The notes beneath the pieces are model-generated. The model did not search any database. It was not told the DNA's origin and saw only the letters and a program-made list of their open reading frames with translations. From Thinopyrum elongatum (Eukaryota; Streptophyta; Magnoliopsida; Poales; Poaceae), in assembly GCA_011799875.1 (NCBI GenBank), contig CM022302.1, positions 102,302,237 through 102,366,236 on the forward strand: a stretch of DNA of 64,000 nucleotides, read 5' to 3'. This document shows, piece after piece, positions 1-11,059 of this stretch. A program made the translations under genes and the position numbers. The number at the start of each line of letters is the position of its first letter. Positions within the stretch are counted from its first letter, which is position 1.

Positions 1-99
1 TTAGAAGGGGTGTAGCTGGTTCTCTGTCCAACTGGGTAGGGGTACAATCTGCGTGAGTCTGGGTTATGTGTGGTGGGGCTGGTTCTTGGGCAAGTACAA

Positions 100-1934
100 C
101 CGTGGTTCTATCTGCATCGACAGGTAGCACGATCTTTTTTGAAGACCGTGTTTTTACTCCCATAGATACTGCCATCACCCCCCTCCAATTCAAATGGCTG
201 ATAAACAAGAAAAGTAATTGAATGTACAGACATTGTAAGATAGACAGGTGCAATGGATAGTAGGGAAGAAAACAGGGCATGAAATAATTCACATTTATGT
301 TGTCTAACCAAACAGGATAGCATGACATAATTTCACATATATGATGGCTAATTAAACAGGATGGCATGACACAATTTCACATGTATGATGGCTAACTAAA
401 CAAGATAGAATGACATACTTCAAAATATGATGACTATGTAAACATGATGACATGATATAACTATACGATGTGTCTACTAAAGTGGTTGGCATGCCATAAT
501 TCACAAAGATGCCGTCGATGGAAACATGATGGCATGATATAATTCACGGATAGAATGACATAATTCAAAATATGATGACTATGTAAACAGGATGAGATGA
601 TATAACTATATTATGTCTTTAGAAAATGGGTGCGCATGCCATAATTCAGATACATGCTGTCTATGTAAACATCATGGCATGATATAATTCAAATATATGA
701 TTTATATACTAAGCAAGTGAGCAGAGGGCAATCGCATATATGATGTGTCAACTAAGCAGATGGCATTCAATATTGTGTATATGATGTAAAAACTAAGCAT
801 TGCAAGACAACATATGCATGATATGAGTAATATAACCCTGCCAAGTTTGACCATACACCTCAGGGGGAAAATAGGACTGGTCATCTGCCTCTGAATCCTC
901 CTCTGAAGAGCTATCTGTAACCAGCATGATATCTGCTTCAGGAGGTATCATATATTTCCATCACCAATTCAAATGGCCGATGCACAGGAAGAGCAGTTGA
1001 ATATGCAAACATTGTCGACAAATGGAATGAGTAATACAAAAAAAGGATGGCATGATATAATTCACATATATGATGCTTGGCTAAACAACATGGCATTGCA
1101 TAATTCACATACATAATGCCTTGCAACAAGATAGCATTGCATAATTCACATATATAATGTTTTGCAACAAGATGGCATTGCAAAATTCACATATATGGTA
1201 ATTAGACACTAAACAGGTGGCGTTCACACAAAGCATGTCTAAACTAAGCGAATGACATGCCAATGCAAGACACCATATGCACGATATGAGCAATATAACC
1301 CTGCCAAGTTAGAGCATGCACCTCGGGGGGGAAATAGGACTGGTCATCTATCTCTGAATCCTGCTCTGAGGAGCTATCCATAACTAGCAAGACATATGCT
1401 TCGTCAGATAGCATTGTCTGCTCTGAAGACCTTGTTTTCACTCCAGATTTTTCCATGACCGTGTCGAATGGCTGATGCACAGGAAGAGTAATTGAATGTA
1501 CTAAAATTGTTGAAAAATTTAATACATAATAAAAAAAGGATGGCATGATATAATTCACATATAAGATTACTGGCTAACCAGGATGGCATTGCAAAATTCA
1601 CATATATGATGCCTGGCTAAACAAGATGGCATTGCATGATTCACATATATGATATAGAAACTAAACAGATGGCATTCACACAATGCATGTCTAAACTAAG
1701 CAGATGACATATTTTATGTATAAAGTAAGTAATGCAAGGCACCATATGCATGATATGACCAACATCAGCATGCCAAGTTCGAGCAAAAGACCTCAGGGGG
1801 TAAATAGGAGTGGTCTGCTCCCTCTGAACCCCCTCTGAACTGTTATCTTCCTCTTGATTACAGTCTGTAATGGGGGGAGGGGGTTGCTTTTGCGCCGACC
1901 ATGGAGCGACGTCTGCATGAAATTTTATTGCCAC
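100..1934 (-). pseudogene. Unrecognised gene remnant built of repeated exon cassettes
   Basis: On the minus strand the same coding block recurs. One half starts after a pyrimidine-rich tract ending in ATCAG and encodes peptides like QPFELEGGDG, HRPFELVME and HQPFDTVME (near 200, 980 and 1,470). The other half encodes DSSSEQDSEIDDQSYFPPEV-type acidic peptides (near 850-930, 1,310-1,400 and 1,790-1,860) and runs into a Gly-Tyr-Ile segment. The copy at about 1,772-1,934 begins MAIKFHADVAPW and looks like a first exon. Conserved splice-like AG and GT positions suggest true exons separated by the AT-rich repeats. No copy is open over its whole length together with its neighbours, so the locus is probably decayed or is the 3' part of a longer gene. 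I do not recognise the protein family. The acidic Ser/Asp/Glu-rich composition suggests a disordered region, nothing more. Confidence 0.4.
300..710. repeat. Intronic AT-rich tandem repeat with higher-order structure
   Basis: Variants of a unit containing GGCATGATATAATTCA and ATATATGATG recur every 40-60 bp. Two consecutive blocks of about 155 bp (about 389-545 and 549-705) share the same order of variants: a TGACTATGTAAACA variant, then an ATAACTATA variant, then GGCATGCCATAATTCA. The basic unit was therefore amplified again as a block. The same motif also fills the intervals 1,040-1,200 and 1,540-1,700 between the exon-like blocks, so it belongs to the introns of the duplicated cassette. Confidence 0.6.
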
Positions 1935-1945
1935 GCAAGGCTCGC

Positions 1946-2349
1946 CTCTTTTGCTCTACATGTTCAGTACCATTGTATACAATAACTAACATGCATAGGA
2001 ATAAAACATAGTGAGATTATGTAACGAGTGCATGCACAAATCCAGAGTGATGGTAGCAAACTGTGAATAGACCCAAAAGCAATGATAGCAGGCAGATAAT
2101 AGTTTCAGTTAAAAAATACAGATAATGGCTCCTTTAATGTTTGTTTCCACCCAACATGAAACTCATAGTAGACACCCGAGATTAACCAGATAGTAGATAG
2201 ATAGTATTGATTGCTGCCCCAATATGTACCCTACAACCATTTAAAAACTCAAGTTTGAGCATTAGTTCGGACCTGACTCGGAGTCTAATCGGTGAACAGG
2301 ACGATAAAGTAGCATGTCATCATATTAAGTGATGCATAACGTAAGCAGA
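1946..2349. other. No gene seen
   Basis: This is ordinary AT-rich sequence between two minus-strand loci. I see no long ORF, repeat or promoter that I can defend. Confidence 0.5.
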
Positions 2350-2614
2350 CATGAAAGAGTGCGACCTCTCTTGCGGACCCGTGTAGTCCTCAAGGTCATC
2401 TGCTCAGCTGATGATGGTAATGCAGTTGTCGTGGCTGCCAACGGCGGGGAAGAAGATCTGAGGCGGTGAAAGACAGTCTGGACGGCGGATCCCTGCTATG
2501 GTGAACCCTTCCATTGTTGGAGCAGCTGAGCTGGGGTGGAACACAGCGCAGCAGGAGTGGGACAAACCACACAAGGTTTTCTTTGACACATATCTGTAAC
2601 AAAAGTAATTCTGT

Positions 2615-3060
2615 AAGGACTTGTTTGAATTGGAGGATTCTAACAATGCAGGGATAGGAAATACACAGGAATAGGATAGGAATGCACGTGCAAAATAGAG
2701 AATTTAAAAACACAGGATTTCTGCCAATCTGGGTGTTTGGTTCACAAGAATTCGAAGATCACAGGATGCAAAGAAGCATGGTGAGATTAAGTCAAACCAC
2801 AAGAAAATGTACGGTTATAATGCTATTATGCTACTATCTCTTAGTCTTGTGCTTCATGAATAGGAATTTGAAAAGGAGGACAAGTAGATATTAAAATTCC
2901 TATGGTTTTTCTTTCAAGGAGACACTAAAGGAACAAATCCTACAGTTTTCCTTTGCTCCATTCCTTTGAACCAAATGCATGAATAGTAGTACCATAGGAA
3001 ACTTTCCAATTCCTATGTTTTTCCTTCACTTTTCCTTTCAAGCACTGGCGATTCTAGTAG
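2615..3060. mobile_element. Possible non-autonomous DNA element with imperfect inverted arms
   Basis: The left part contains TTGTTTGAATTGG and several AGGAATAGGATAGGAAT-like stretches. The right part contains the complementary motifs CCTATG, TTTTCCTT and CAATTCCTATG, and TTTGAACCAAA. Partly complementary purine-rich and pyrimidine-rich arms around an AT-rich core are typical of foldback or hAT-type MITEs in grasses. I could not define exact ends or a target duplication. Confidence 0.3.
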
Positions 3061-3676
3061 GCAGGCTTGAACAGGGAAAAGCCAACACTAAAAAAATGTT
3101 TTTGTGCTACTTCTACTACTTTGGACCCTGGCCACTGCCCTACTAGCTCAACTCCTAGGCCCGTCTACAAATGCACAGCTCAAACACGCAGAAATAAATA
3201 ATGATGGCATTCAAAAGAGTCCATCACGGATAGCTAAGTTGCCTGGTACCTCACTGCTTGTCATATAGTAGGAGAAACTAATTGTATTTCACGTTACTAC
3301 GTGTGCTCAGTGGACAATATATATAACATGTAGAGTAAAAAAGCGATGCAACAAGTGTACAACCTCTTTGGCGAAGCCATGTCGATCTCAGCGTGATTGG
3401 GTTGGTCGGTGAGGATGCTCCGGCTGATTTGGCTGTCGGAGGAGGGGAAGAAGATCTTAGGCGTCTGGAGATGGAGCCGGGGGTACTGCTCCACTGTGAT
3501 GGAGGGTTTCGTCGTTGGAGTAGCTCTGGTGAGTTGTACGACGGCGAGGCTGAAGCAGGACAAGAGAGACAACATTAACCTGAGAGGAATTCTAATAGCA
3601 TATCCAATAGATGATGTAAAATACATAACCACAAAGTGCTAGATGTAAAATACATCAGCCGCTCATCTCTGAACTT

Positions 3677-3770
3677 AACTGTCGAAACTAAATTTAACTG
3701 TCGAAAATGAATTTTACTGTCGAAACTGAATTTTGCAGTTGAAACTGAATTTTACTGCCGAAACTGAACG
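3677..3770. repeat. 19-20 bp minisatellite, about five copies
   Basis: Five near-identical units with core ACTGTCGAAACTGAATTTT follow one another. They lie between blocks 2 and 3 of the triplicated locus. Confidence 0.75.
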
Positions 3771-3779
3771 CACTAGTAG

Positions 3780-4075
3780 GAGAAAAGCAGTAGCAGCAAC
3801 AGCAGCGCCCTGAGCAGCAGCGCATGTGATAGCTGGGGCAGCTAGTCATGTAGCAGCATCTCGGGTAGCAGCTACAGGCGCTCGAGCGAGCGCAGGGTAG
3901 ACTGCTCATGCAGCAGCAGCGCGAGCAAGAGTAGAGCAGCAGCGCGAGCAAGAGCAAGAGCGAGAGCAGCAACGCGAGCAAGAGCAAGAGCAGACCAGGC
4001 AGGGGACCGAGAGCAAGAGCAGAGCAGCAGCATGAGCGAGAGCCAAAGCAGCAGCAGGTCCTACTGATGTGGACG
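3780..4075. repeat. Imperfect GCAGCA / GAGCAA low-complexity tract
   Basis: Runs of GCAGCAGC and GAGCAAGAGCAAGAGC make up most of this interval. They generate long Ser/Cys/Leu-rich frames on the minus strand (within 3,694-4,230) that I treat as artefacts of the repeat and not as protein. Confidence 0.7.
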
Positions 4076-4734
4076 TCGCCGCCGAGGGAGCGATGCCGTG
4101 GAGAAAGTGGCCAGCGACGCCGCCGTAGATGGAGCCGTGCCATGTCGGCTTGGGACCGACCGCCGACAGCACCGTGAGATCGAATTGAGATGAAAATGCA
4201 GCGATTAGTGTAGAATCTCTTTGGTAGCACCGATTAGGCCTCAGCTTCATCCGAGGAATCAGTGATGATGCTGCTCTTCCGGTGGTGCAGGTGAAGACGG
4301 CGGTGTGGGAATGGAGGTGGCGCGAAAGACGAGGGGAACGTCGGGGTAGCTCCTTGGAGGTGGAGGACGGGGTGGCTGAACCGACAGGACGATGAGATCG
4401 CCGATGGATCATCATCCGGTGTGGTGGATGAGGGACGTCGAGGTGTTGCTATGGACAACTTCATCGGGGAAGAGGCTCCGGCTGGGTGGCGGACGGAGGA
4501 GGGTGTGGGGCTTCACGGGTTTTCGCGGCCTTGCTGTACGAATGGGTGGGCGGATGGGATGGGAGGGGGGAACCATGGCTTAGGGATGCGCTTGTCTGAA
4601 ATGTGGGGTAAGTTACGAAAGTACCCCCACCGATTTGAGCTAGGCGGTTCTTTCGGTTCAGGGGTATCACGGGCATTTCGCGTGTCGGGATTTCGCAGGA
4701 GGTGGGAGTTTTCGCGCGCGTTTTAATTTTGGGA

Positions 4735-4925
4735 TAGCAAGGCGCCGGTTGAGATGGAGGGAGTTTTTGGAGCACAATGAGACAAAGAGATATCTTAAAA
4801 TTTCGGGGTAACAAGGCGCGGGTTGAAGAGGCGGGAGTTTCGCAGCACGATAGATAGAGATGCTAGCTTGAAATTTTGGCATAACAAGGCGCGGATTGAA
4901 ATTTCAGGAGAACAAGCATAACGTG
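4735..4925. repeat. Three tandem units of about 73 bp
   Basis: The core AACAAGGCGC followed by GGTTGA and GGGAGTTT recurs at about 4,738, 4,813 and 4,885. The array lies just upstream (minus-strand sense) of the ATG at 4,464, where a promoter would be expected. Confidence 0.65.
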
Positions 4926-5410
4926 TACAAAAAAAAAAGACAATTCGCACCTCACTAGAGAGAGCCATGTCCCGTTTTACTATATTACTATAAATGCATT
5001 CAAATACAACAACAAAAAAATAAAAAAATCGGGACAACAAACATAACGTGTACAGTACCAAATCAATTTGCACTTCCCTCAACAATAAAAAAACAATTCG
5101 TGTTGTCTAGCATATGGACTAAATTTGAGTACATTTTCCTTGTTTGAATGGGATTGTACTCGGGTTAGTTATACAAACATCTAAATATTATCTTCACAAC
5201 ACATGACATGAATATAGGAGTAGTAAATTCCTATATAAATATGAACTACATGTACATAAGATCTCAAATTCAAATATATGTATCCATTTTATGTTGAATT
5301 CAACTCATAGTACATGTATGCTCTAGCTAGATGTTCAGAATCTAAACCATGTATGATACTACATACAATGTGTTTAACACGCACAACACACACACACAAA
5401 CACCATTTAG
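4926..5410. other. AT-rich spacer, no gene seen
   Basis: This is AT-rich sequence with short A tracts and a small CA-rich stretch near 5,385-5,403. I find nothing coding. Confidence 0.5.
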
Positions 5411-7319
5411 ACTAGTAAGGTACACGTGCATTGCACGCATGAGATTTGGCAACCAAATTATGAATAAATACCACATTATAGCATGTAAGCTTTGAGTCAT
5501 ATATGCATGATGTAGATGTCCGTTTAATTCTTATAGTTCATCTCATTCAAAATCAATTAGTTTTTATAAAAAAGCTAATCTATTTTAAGATTCATGGAAT
5601 TGTGCGTTGTAAAGCATAAAGTAAAAACAAATAATGGCAATTCATGTAGAAAAAAATTTGGGCAATTATGATACGCAAGATTCTAGAACAAAGGAGAAGT
5701 GCTTGTGTTTTGAGGTTTGTGCATTATGCTTAAGTTCAACCATGGAGTCTTCTAGATTGTACATGTGGCAAAATCTGGTGGAATGTAGATGATATCCAAC
5801 GGCCAGTAGTGCTCGGATTTGCCATCTCTGCACCGTCGGATTGGCTTCATCCAATGACCATCTTTCAAAGTTATTCGCACACTATATAGGGGTATAGATA
5901 TGTGATGCGAAAGCCACCCATCATCTCCAATTTGAATAGTGTGTCCATGCACGGATGCAATGTGGCCAAACGATGCCTGCCATCGGTATCTCAAATTCAA
6001 ATCAGTCTGACCTTGTTCAATGTGTATACAGTATAGCATGCTCGTTTCCAAACCACACCGCGCATATCTCAGTTATATTCATGCATGCATGGGTTTCAAA
6101 CATCATGATCTCTTATTCAAATATTTGAATTCAACTTTTACATTGATTATGACCTCACCTAGTCTTTTACGCCCACACAGTCGTCTTCTCTTTATAATTG
6201 TACCACTAACTTTACCTTTGTGCATGCATGCACACACACTACCACTCGGCATTATCACTTGCTGGTAAAATGGTTTAAGTTGATGAATTGGCCCTCCCCG
6301 TAATGGATTAGCAATGCATGGCCCCCTAGCTCATTTATTTTTCATGGCTCCGCCACTGCACGCAACCGCGCACGTTCTCGCCCCCCTCTCTTTAAATATC
6401 GATCTCGCACTTGTGCACTCCTTCATAGTCTCCCTCCACTTGGCCCCTCGCACCATCTTCTAGCCCCCTCCCCATATCCCAGTGCTTGTACGCTCGTAGA
6501 GCTCTTCCCTCTATCAGTCTCTATCGAAATCTCGCACGGTCGACCCCTCCCCTCCCTTCTCGTATATCACCCCGGCCCCATGCACATACATGTATGTATA
6601 TAGGCCTCTCCTTCACACAAATTGCATTGACACGTATTCCCTCACCATATCTTAGTATCTCTCACACACACGGACTAAGTGTGTGAAAGAGAAGAGGTGC
6701 ACACATGCACTCATTCCCACGTACAAACACGCGGGTGCACGGTGGAGCACATTTGTACAAAAAATGAGCGTGTAGAAAGGCTTTAGATGATGTGCCAAAC
6801 TAGTATATATCTATACCTCTATATCTATATCTATACCCCTATATTGAGTGCGAATAAATTTGAAATATGGTCGTTGGATGAAGCCAATCAGACGGTGTAG
6901 AGATGGCAAATCCGAGCACTACTGGCCATTGGATATCATCTACATTCCACCAGATTCTGCCACATGTACAATCTAGAAGACTCCATGGTTGAACTTAAGC
7001 ATAATGCACAAACCTCAAAACACAAGTACTTCTCCTTTGTTCTAGAATCTTCCATATCATAACTGCCCAAACTTTTTTTCTAGTTGAATTGCCATTATTT
7101 GTTTTTACTTTATGCTTTACAACGCACAATTCCATGAATCATAAAATAGATTAACTTTTTTATAAAAACTAATTGATTTTGAATGAGATGAACTATAAGA
7201 ATTAAACGAACGTCTACATCATGCATATATGACTCAAAGCTTACATGCTATAGTGTGGTATTTATTCATAATTTGGTTGCCAAATCTCATGCGTGTAATG
7301 CATGTGTACCTTACTAGTA
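5411..7319. mobile_element. Mutator-like non-autonomous element with about 0.5-kb terminal inverted repeats
   Basis: The sequence 5,411-5,905 reads as the reverse complement of about 6,820-7,319, with ends ACTAGTAAGGTAC and GTACCTTACTAGT. Identity is high along the whole arm, with scattered substitutions. The unique core is about 0.9 kb and codes for no transposase. Long TIRs are typical of Mutator-like elements. I could not confirm the expected 9-bp target duplication: the flanks CACCATTTAG and ACTTCCAGT do not match, and the outermost ACTAGT is itself palindromic, which blurs the boundary. Internal GC-rich sequence near 6,360-6,780 resembles host sequence just outside the right end. Confidence 0.75.
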
Positions 7320-7789
7320 CTTCCAGTATGTGCAAAACACGTAAATTAGAATTCCAATGGCACGCTACACAGTGTCTCTCCCTTTTTCAGTTAATATATT
7401 ATGATTAAAATGATGTGGGGGCATCCATGAAGCCACATGGAACATGTGGAGGCGTTGTCGCGACCTCCTTGTGTGGATTGATCACAGTGACGTGCTGCTG
7501 GTTCCAAAATAATGTACTCGTCCTATCTCACGCACACTGGCAGTACATGCAGGAAGCGAAGATGTGCACGCACGCACTCATTCCCTCGCACGCACACGCG
7601 GGTACACGGTGGGACGCATTTTTGTACGAAGATCCACCCCATGTGATAATTTGACGCGTGTAAAGTCGTTCACTTCATTGATGGTCAATTAATACAGTGC
7701 ATGCAAATTGAGTGGATGTGAGGGAGGAAGTAGTTGAGAAAGACATTACTACTCCACTGCGTGCATGCGAGTAGTTAAATCATGGGTTG

Positions 7790-8013
7790 CTACTTCCATT
7801 GGTCTCCTTGGTATTTTGTGCCAATTTTTGACCATAATTTTAAGTAACACAAAATTTATGCATGTCATAAAAATTAATGTCATCGAAAATTATGCTCAAA
7901 TGTGATTCCAATGATATAATTTTTGGTGACATGCATTAACATTTTGTTAGTTAAATTTTTTGTCAAAAATTGGCACAAAATAAAAAGGGGGCCAATAAAC
8001 CAGGACGCAGGCA
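7790..8013. mobile_element. Degenerate Stowaway-like MITE
   Basis: It is about the same length as the element at 13,538-13,772 and shares its internal sequence, including GACATGCATTAACATTTTGTTA and AAATTTATGCATGTCA in matching positions. The right end keeps CCAATAAACCAGGACG, while the left end has lost part of the matching CGTCCTGGTTTATTGG. It lies just upstream of the promoter of the 8,159 gene and could contribute to it. Confidence 0.6.
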
Positions 8014-8055
8014 GGATGATCAATTTTTGCCTTGGTTACTGTTGGTGGCCTTTGT

Positions 8056-8066
8056 ATTTAAATATG
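8056..8066 (+). promoter_or_regulatory. TATA-like element of the 8,159 gene
   Basis: TATTTAAATA lies about 95 bp upstream of the ATG and is followed by a pyrimidine-rich leader, as in plant core promoters. Confidence 0.45.
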
Positions 8067-8158
8067 GACGGAGTGGAGTAGTACTATCTTTATCTTAGCC
8101 TCGTAGGGCTCTCCCAGCGCCTACGCTCGCCTCCCCGCCTCGTCCACCGGATCCCGCC

Positions 8159-8686
8159 ATGGATAATCCCTTAGATCCCAGGATCCCGCGGGCTGCCCTG
8201 TCACTGCGGCCCGCAGCACTGCTGCCTTTGAGCGAAACCCACATGTGTTTCAGAGGGGATCCATTGCTCTGGAATCACAGATCGGTGGCGCCGGAGGACA
8301 TGCCAGGGCTACGTTTCAGGTGGTGGGCAGCAAGGGCAAATCGGATCGAGGAAGCGTCGCATCGGTTGGAGGCAAGTTCGAAGGAGCTGCGCCTGGCGAA
8401 GCACAAGGCGGAGGCGCAAGTCAATCTCAGGGGAGAGATGCTGAGGGATGTCAGCATCTGGCAGCGTCGCGTTGATTTTGAGCTGGGGCTAATGGCAGAG
8501 ATCATATTCACGGAGTCAACTGCGGAGGAAAGAACGCACATGCCTGCGGAATGGCATGAGCAGCCAGTGCAACTGTTCAAATGGGCGGTAGGAGAAGCCA
8601 AATCCCGGGACCAGCTGCGGTGGCGCCGCTGGGCATGCATCGTAGGCGAGGTGAGCTGCCCTCCTTCCCCGCCAGTGATGCAGTGA
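8159..8686 (+). CDS. Uncharacterised 175-aa protein
   Basis: A single open frame runs from an ATG in a strong context (CCGCCATGGAT) to TGA. A TATA-like box lies 95 bp upstream and there is no intron. The N-terminal 50 residues are Pro/Leu-rich. Residues about 60-115 form an Arg/Glu/Ala-rich, probably helical segment. The C-terminal part ends in a Trp-rich motif of the type LFKWAV-x10-RWRRWACI. That motif resembles the segment LLWAM-x9-RRRWWAYR in the paralogous pair at 16,878-18,618, so this may be a distant relative; that is an inference from pattern, not an alignment. There is no signal peptide or membrane segment. I do not recognise a domain and assign no function. Confidence 0.55.
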   Translation: MDNPLDPRIPRAALSLRPAALLPLSETHMCFRGDPLLWNHRSVAPEDMPGLRFRWWAARANRIEEASHRLEASSKELRLAKHKAEAQVNLRGEMLRDVSIWQRRVDFELGLMAEIIFTESTAEERTHMPAEWHEQPVQLFKWAVGEAKSRDQLRWRRWACIVGEVSCPPSPPVMQ

Positions 8687-9220
8687 CCTACTCGGTTGGT
8701 GCTGCAGTGAACTTGCGGTGCCATATATGTCGGTTTGCAACCGTGACAATCAGTCCATCTATATGTATTGTATTCCTGTGAAAATACTTGGTCGTTTGGA
8801 AAAATATGGTAATTGATTTATCACTAGTTTTTGAATGCTTGGTCATGACAATCACCCGAAGCCACAACCAGAAGTCTCCATCGCGTAATACTTACGGTCG
8901 GTCGCACCAACAGACGGTCGGTCGGACTCGCGTCTCACCGAAGGGACACGCATCGGCTTGGTCTGACATGTACGACCAGTTACATCACTGACTTGTGCGA
9001 CCGCATTTGACCAGTAGTACTTGAAATTTATGTTCCACTAAACTCATCAGGAGCCGTTTCGGGCCTCGAAACCAAAACCATCAATTAATCTTTAGCTTGT
9101 TCCCATCACATTCCAAAGTAGTACTACCATGCTATAATTAAGTGCAAACCTGCTCACACCTAGTACATATCAAACCTGAACGTGTTCCCACTATACAGTT
9201 TTTAGTACTAGTGCTAGTAC
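8687..9220. other. Intergenic, no gene seen
   Basis: It contains the short iterated motif CGGTCGGTCG (8,897-8,925), which also appears near 12,911. I see no supported gene. Confidence 0.4.
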
Positions 9221-9225
9221 TAGGT

Positions 9226-9233
9226 TATAAAAA
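9226..9233 (+). promoter_or_regulatory. TATA box of the 9,304 gene
   Basis: TATAAAAA lies 78 bp upstream of the ATG, followed by a C/T-rich leader. This is a good plant core promoter. Confidence 0.6.
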
Positions 9234-9303
9234 GGGGAACTACCTTGCCGAAAATCACTCTACCTTCCTCCCCATAGGTCTTTCTTGTTCGTCCGTCCTT
9301 GCC

Positions 9304-10026
9304 ATGGCCGTTGTGCAGAGCTCTAGGTCGAGAACTACATGTAACAAGGGAGCGGTGACCAAGGCCATGGAAAAAAAAGAGAGGGCTCGCCGCCACGCAG
9401 AGACCTCGAAAGATCTCTCACGGGCAGGCGAGGGCTCCCAGGAGCGCCCTAGCCGCGGAGGCGAACATGCCGAGCTGGCGGCGCTGGAGTTGTTATCCCT
9501 CGACGACATGCCCGATCAGCTCAATAAGGAGAAGGAGTTCATCGACGGCTTGGTGGAGCTGCTGAAGGAGAGCCTCGACGACATGCCCGCTGAGCTCAAT
9601 GAGCAGGGGGAGTTGACCGCCGGCTTGGCGATGCTGCTAAAGGAGAGCATTGCCTCGGGTAAGAAGGCGACCGGCGAAATCCTACAACTTCAGGAGGACA
9701 AGGCGAAGCTCCGCCACGAGCTCGACCTGCTGAAGTAGGAGAACGCCGGCTGGAAGAAGCTGCACGAGAAGAGTAGTTCCTCGGTGAAGATGCTGCACGC
9801 CCTCGTCATGGAACAGAAGGAGGAGTTGGCGAAGCTCCGCATCGAGCACTCGGCTGCTGTCAAGGTACGTAATGCGGCCGTGGAAGAGATGATGAAGGCT
9901 CGCGTTGAGAAATCCCGCGTCATGGACAGAATGTAGAAGATGGCGGAGGAGATGCGCGAGGAGATGGAGGTCGTGGAGGCGATGAAGAAGCAGTTACGAC
10001 TCCGCGGCCAGCAATGCTTCATGTAG
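9304..10026 (+). pseudogene. Coiled-coil protein gene with two in-frame TAG stops
   Basis: ATG at 9,304 (TTGCCATGGCC) opens a frame whose first stop is TAG at 9,736-9,738. Exactly the same frame then continues for 65 codons to TAG at 9,934-9,936 and for another 29 codons to the double stop TAGTAG at 10,024. Without the two stops the product would be 240 residues. The N-terminus is basic (Arg/Lys/Ser-rich). Two imperfect repeats follow (SLDDMPDQLNKEKEFIDGL and SLDDMPAELNEQGELTAGL, near residues 62 and 90). The rest is Glu/Lys/Leu-rich and predicted by eye to be a long coiled coil, for example LQEDKAKLRHELDLL. The reading frame is preserved after both stops, so inactivation looks recent, or the stops may be read through. 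The function is unknown; a structural or scaffold role is only a guess. Confidence 0.6.
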
Positions 10027-10029
10027 TAG

Positions 10030-11050
10030 AGAGCAGCACCCCAGACTTGTGTGTGCGTCTTCCTTCTTTTTTTGGGGGGATAATCTTCCTTCTTCTTTTG
10101 CTCCTGTGTTTCTTCTTTTGCTTCGGGTGTTTCGCCGCACGTGTCACATTCTCTGCGAGGCATGAATAGAACAATGCTAACGATGAGCGGCGCCGTGGGA
10201 TCGATGACTAGCAAATTAGATAATTTTTTATCGCCATAACGCACTGGGCTTCCGTGTTTCGTGCTCCTCCGTCGTACTAGTACTCCAGTGGAAAACTTGA
10301 GTATACCGCACGGTTCTTTACTCCTCCTCAAGTCATCGGCAACATTTATACGAGCAGTCAAATCACAAGGCCCCGCCTTCCAGCAGTAATGAGCCATCAA
10401 ATCACAAAGGCCCTTGCCTCTCGTGAAACCGACCATGCGAGACTGCCCCGCCCTCTAGCCTTTTAAATGTATACTTTTGTACAGTAGTAGTATCGATGGA
10501 TTGCGCCATGGAGCAAAACTAACAAGATGAAATTAAAGAAAAAAGGTGGTACATATAAAGAGCGCTCGTCGCCAAATTATGCATATAGTACTATTAAAAA
10601 AGCTAGTACATGCTTAGATGGGGTGCTAAAGTCTATTAAAGAAATTAGCATACCTATTTAATTCTTTGACAACTTAACTCCTTCATCCCTTGGGTAAACT
10701 TCTCTCATTTAAGTTTTTTTTAGAACTACATATCTCATTTAAATGTTTTGCGTATGTGGCATGGTTAGAGTGTGGTTAATAGTATAGCCAACTGCTGGCT
10801 ATATGATGTTGGCCATATATATTGTACGTATATAATGTGAAGAAACGAGTGGTAGTACTACCAACTACAAGATGAACTGTAAGAAATACTAGTATGTACG
10901 TACTGAAGAGTTAAAGTAACGAGAAGGAACATAACATAGTTCTGCTGGGGGCTCAGCACAACACACCCCTCAAATAAAACTAAGCACCCTAAAATTAAAC
11001 TAAGCAACTAATCCGGTAGACACTGCATTAGAACCACCATGAGCAACGAC
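10030..11050. other. Intergenic sequence with a promoter-like duplicated segment
   Basis: The stretch 10,352-10,512 is similar in order and sequence to 12,640-12,850. Both contain TCAAATCACAAGGCCCC, then CAGTAA, then CTGCCCCGCC, then CTTTTAAAT, then ATGGATTGCGCCATGG. At 10,497 the ATG is followed almost at once by TAA. The remainder is AT-rich with no recognised feature. Confidence 0.45.
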
Positions 11051-11059
11051 ACTGCCACC

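Larger units (their letters stand above)
2350..4480 (-). pseudogene. Unrecognised locus with one exon block present three times
   Basis: Three minus-strand blocks look related. Block 1 (about 2,350-2,560) encodes PTMEGFTIAGIRRPD followed by PPQIFFP. Block 2 (about 3,340-3,560) encodes PTTKPSITVEQYPRLHLQTP, then KIFFPSSDSQ, then MASPKRLYTC. Block 3 (about 4,190-4,464) encodes RRLHLHHRKSSIITDSSDE and then, after a stop and in another frame, LPKRFYTN. All end in a segment of the type PKR-x-YT. Block 3 has the only good start, an ATG at 4,464, giving a 76-aa frame that ends at 4,234. The spacing of about 860-990 bp and the common order suggest tandem duplication of one exon with its flanks. I do not recognise the family and cannot tell a multi-exon gene from three decayed copies. 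Confidence 0.35.

Noticed and set aside
3694..4230. 178-residue minus-strand frame rich in Ser, Cys and Leu
   Set aside because: It is produced by the GCAGCA/GAGCAA repeat and is not continuous with any recognised protein.
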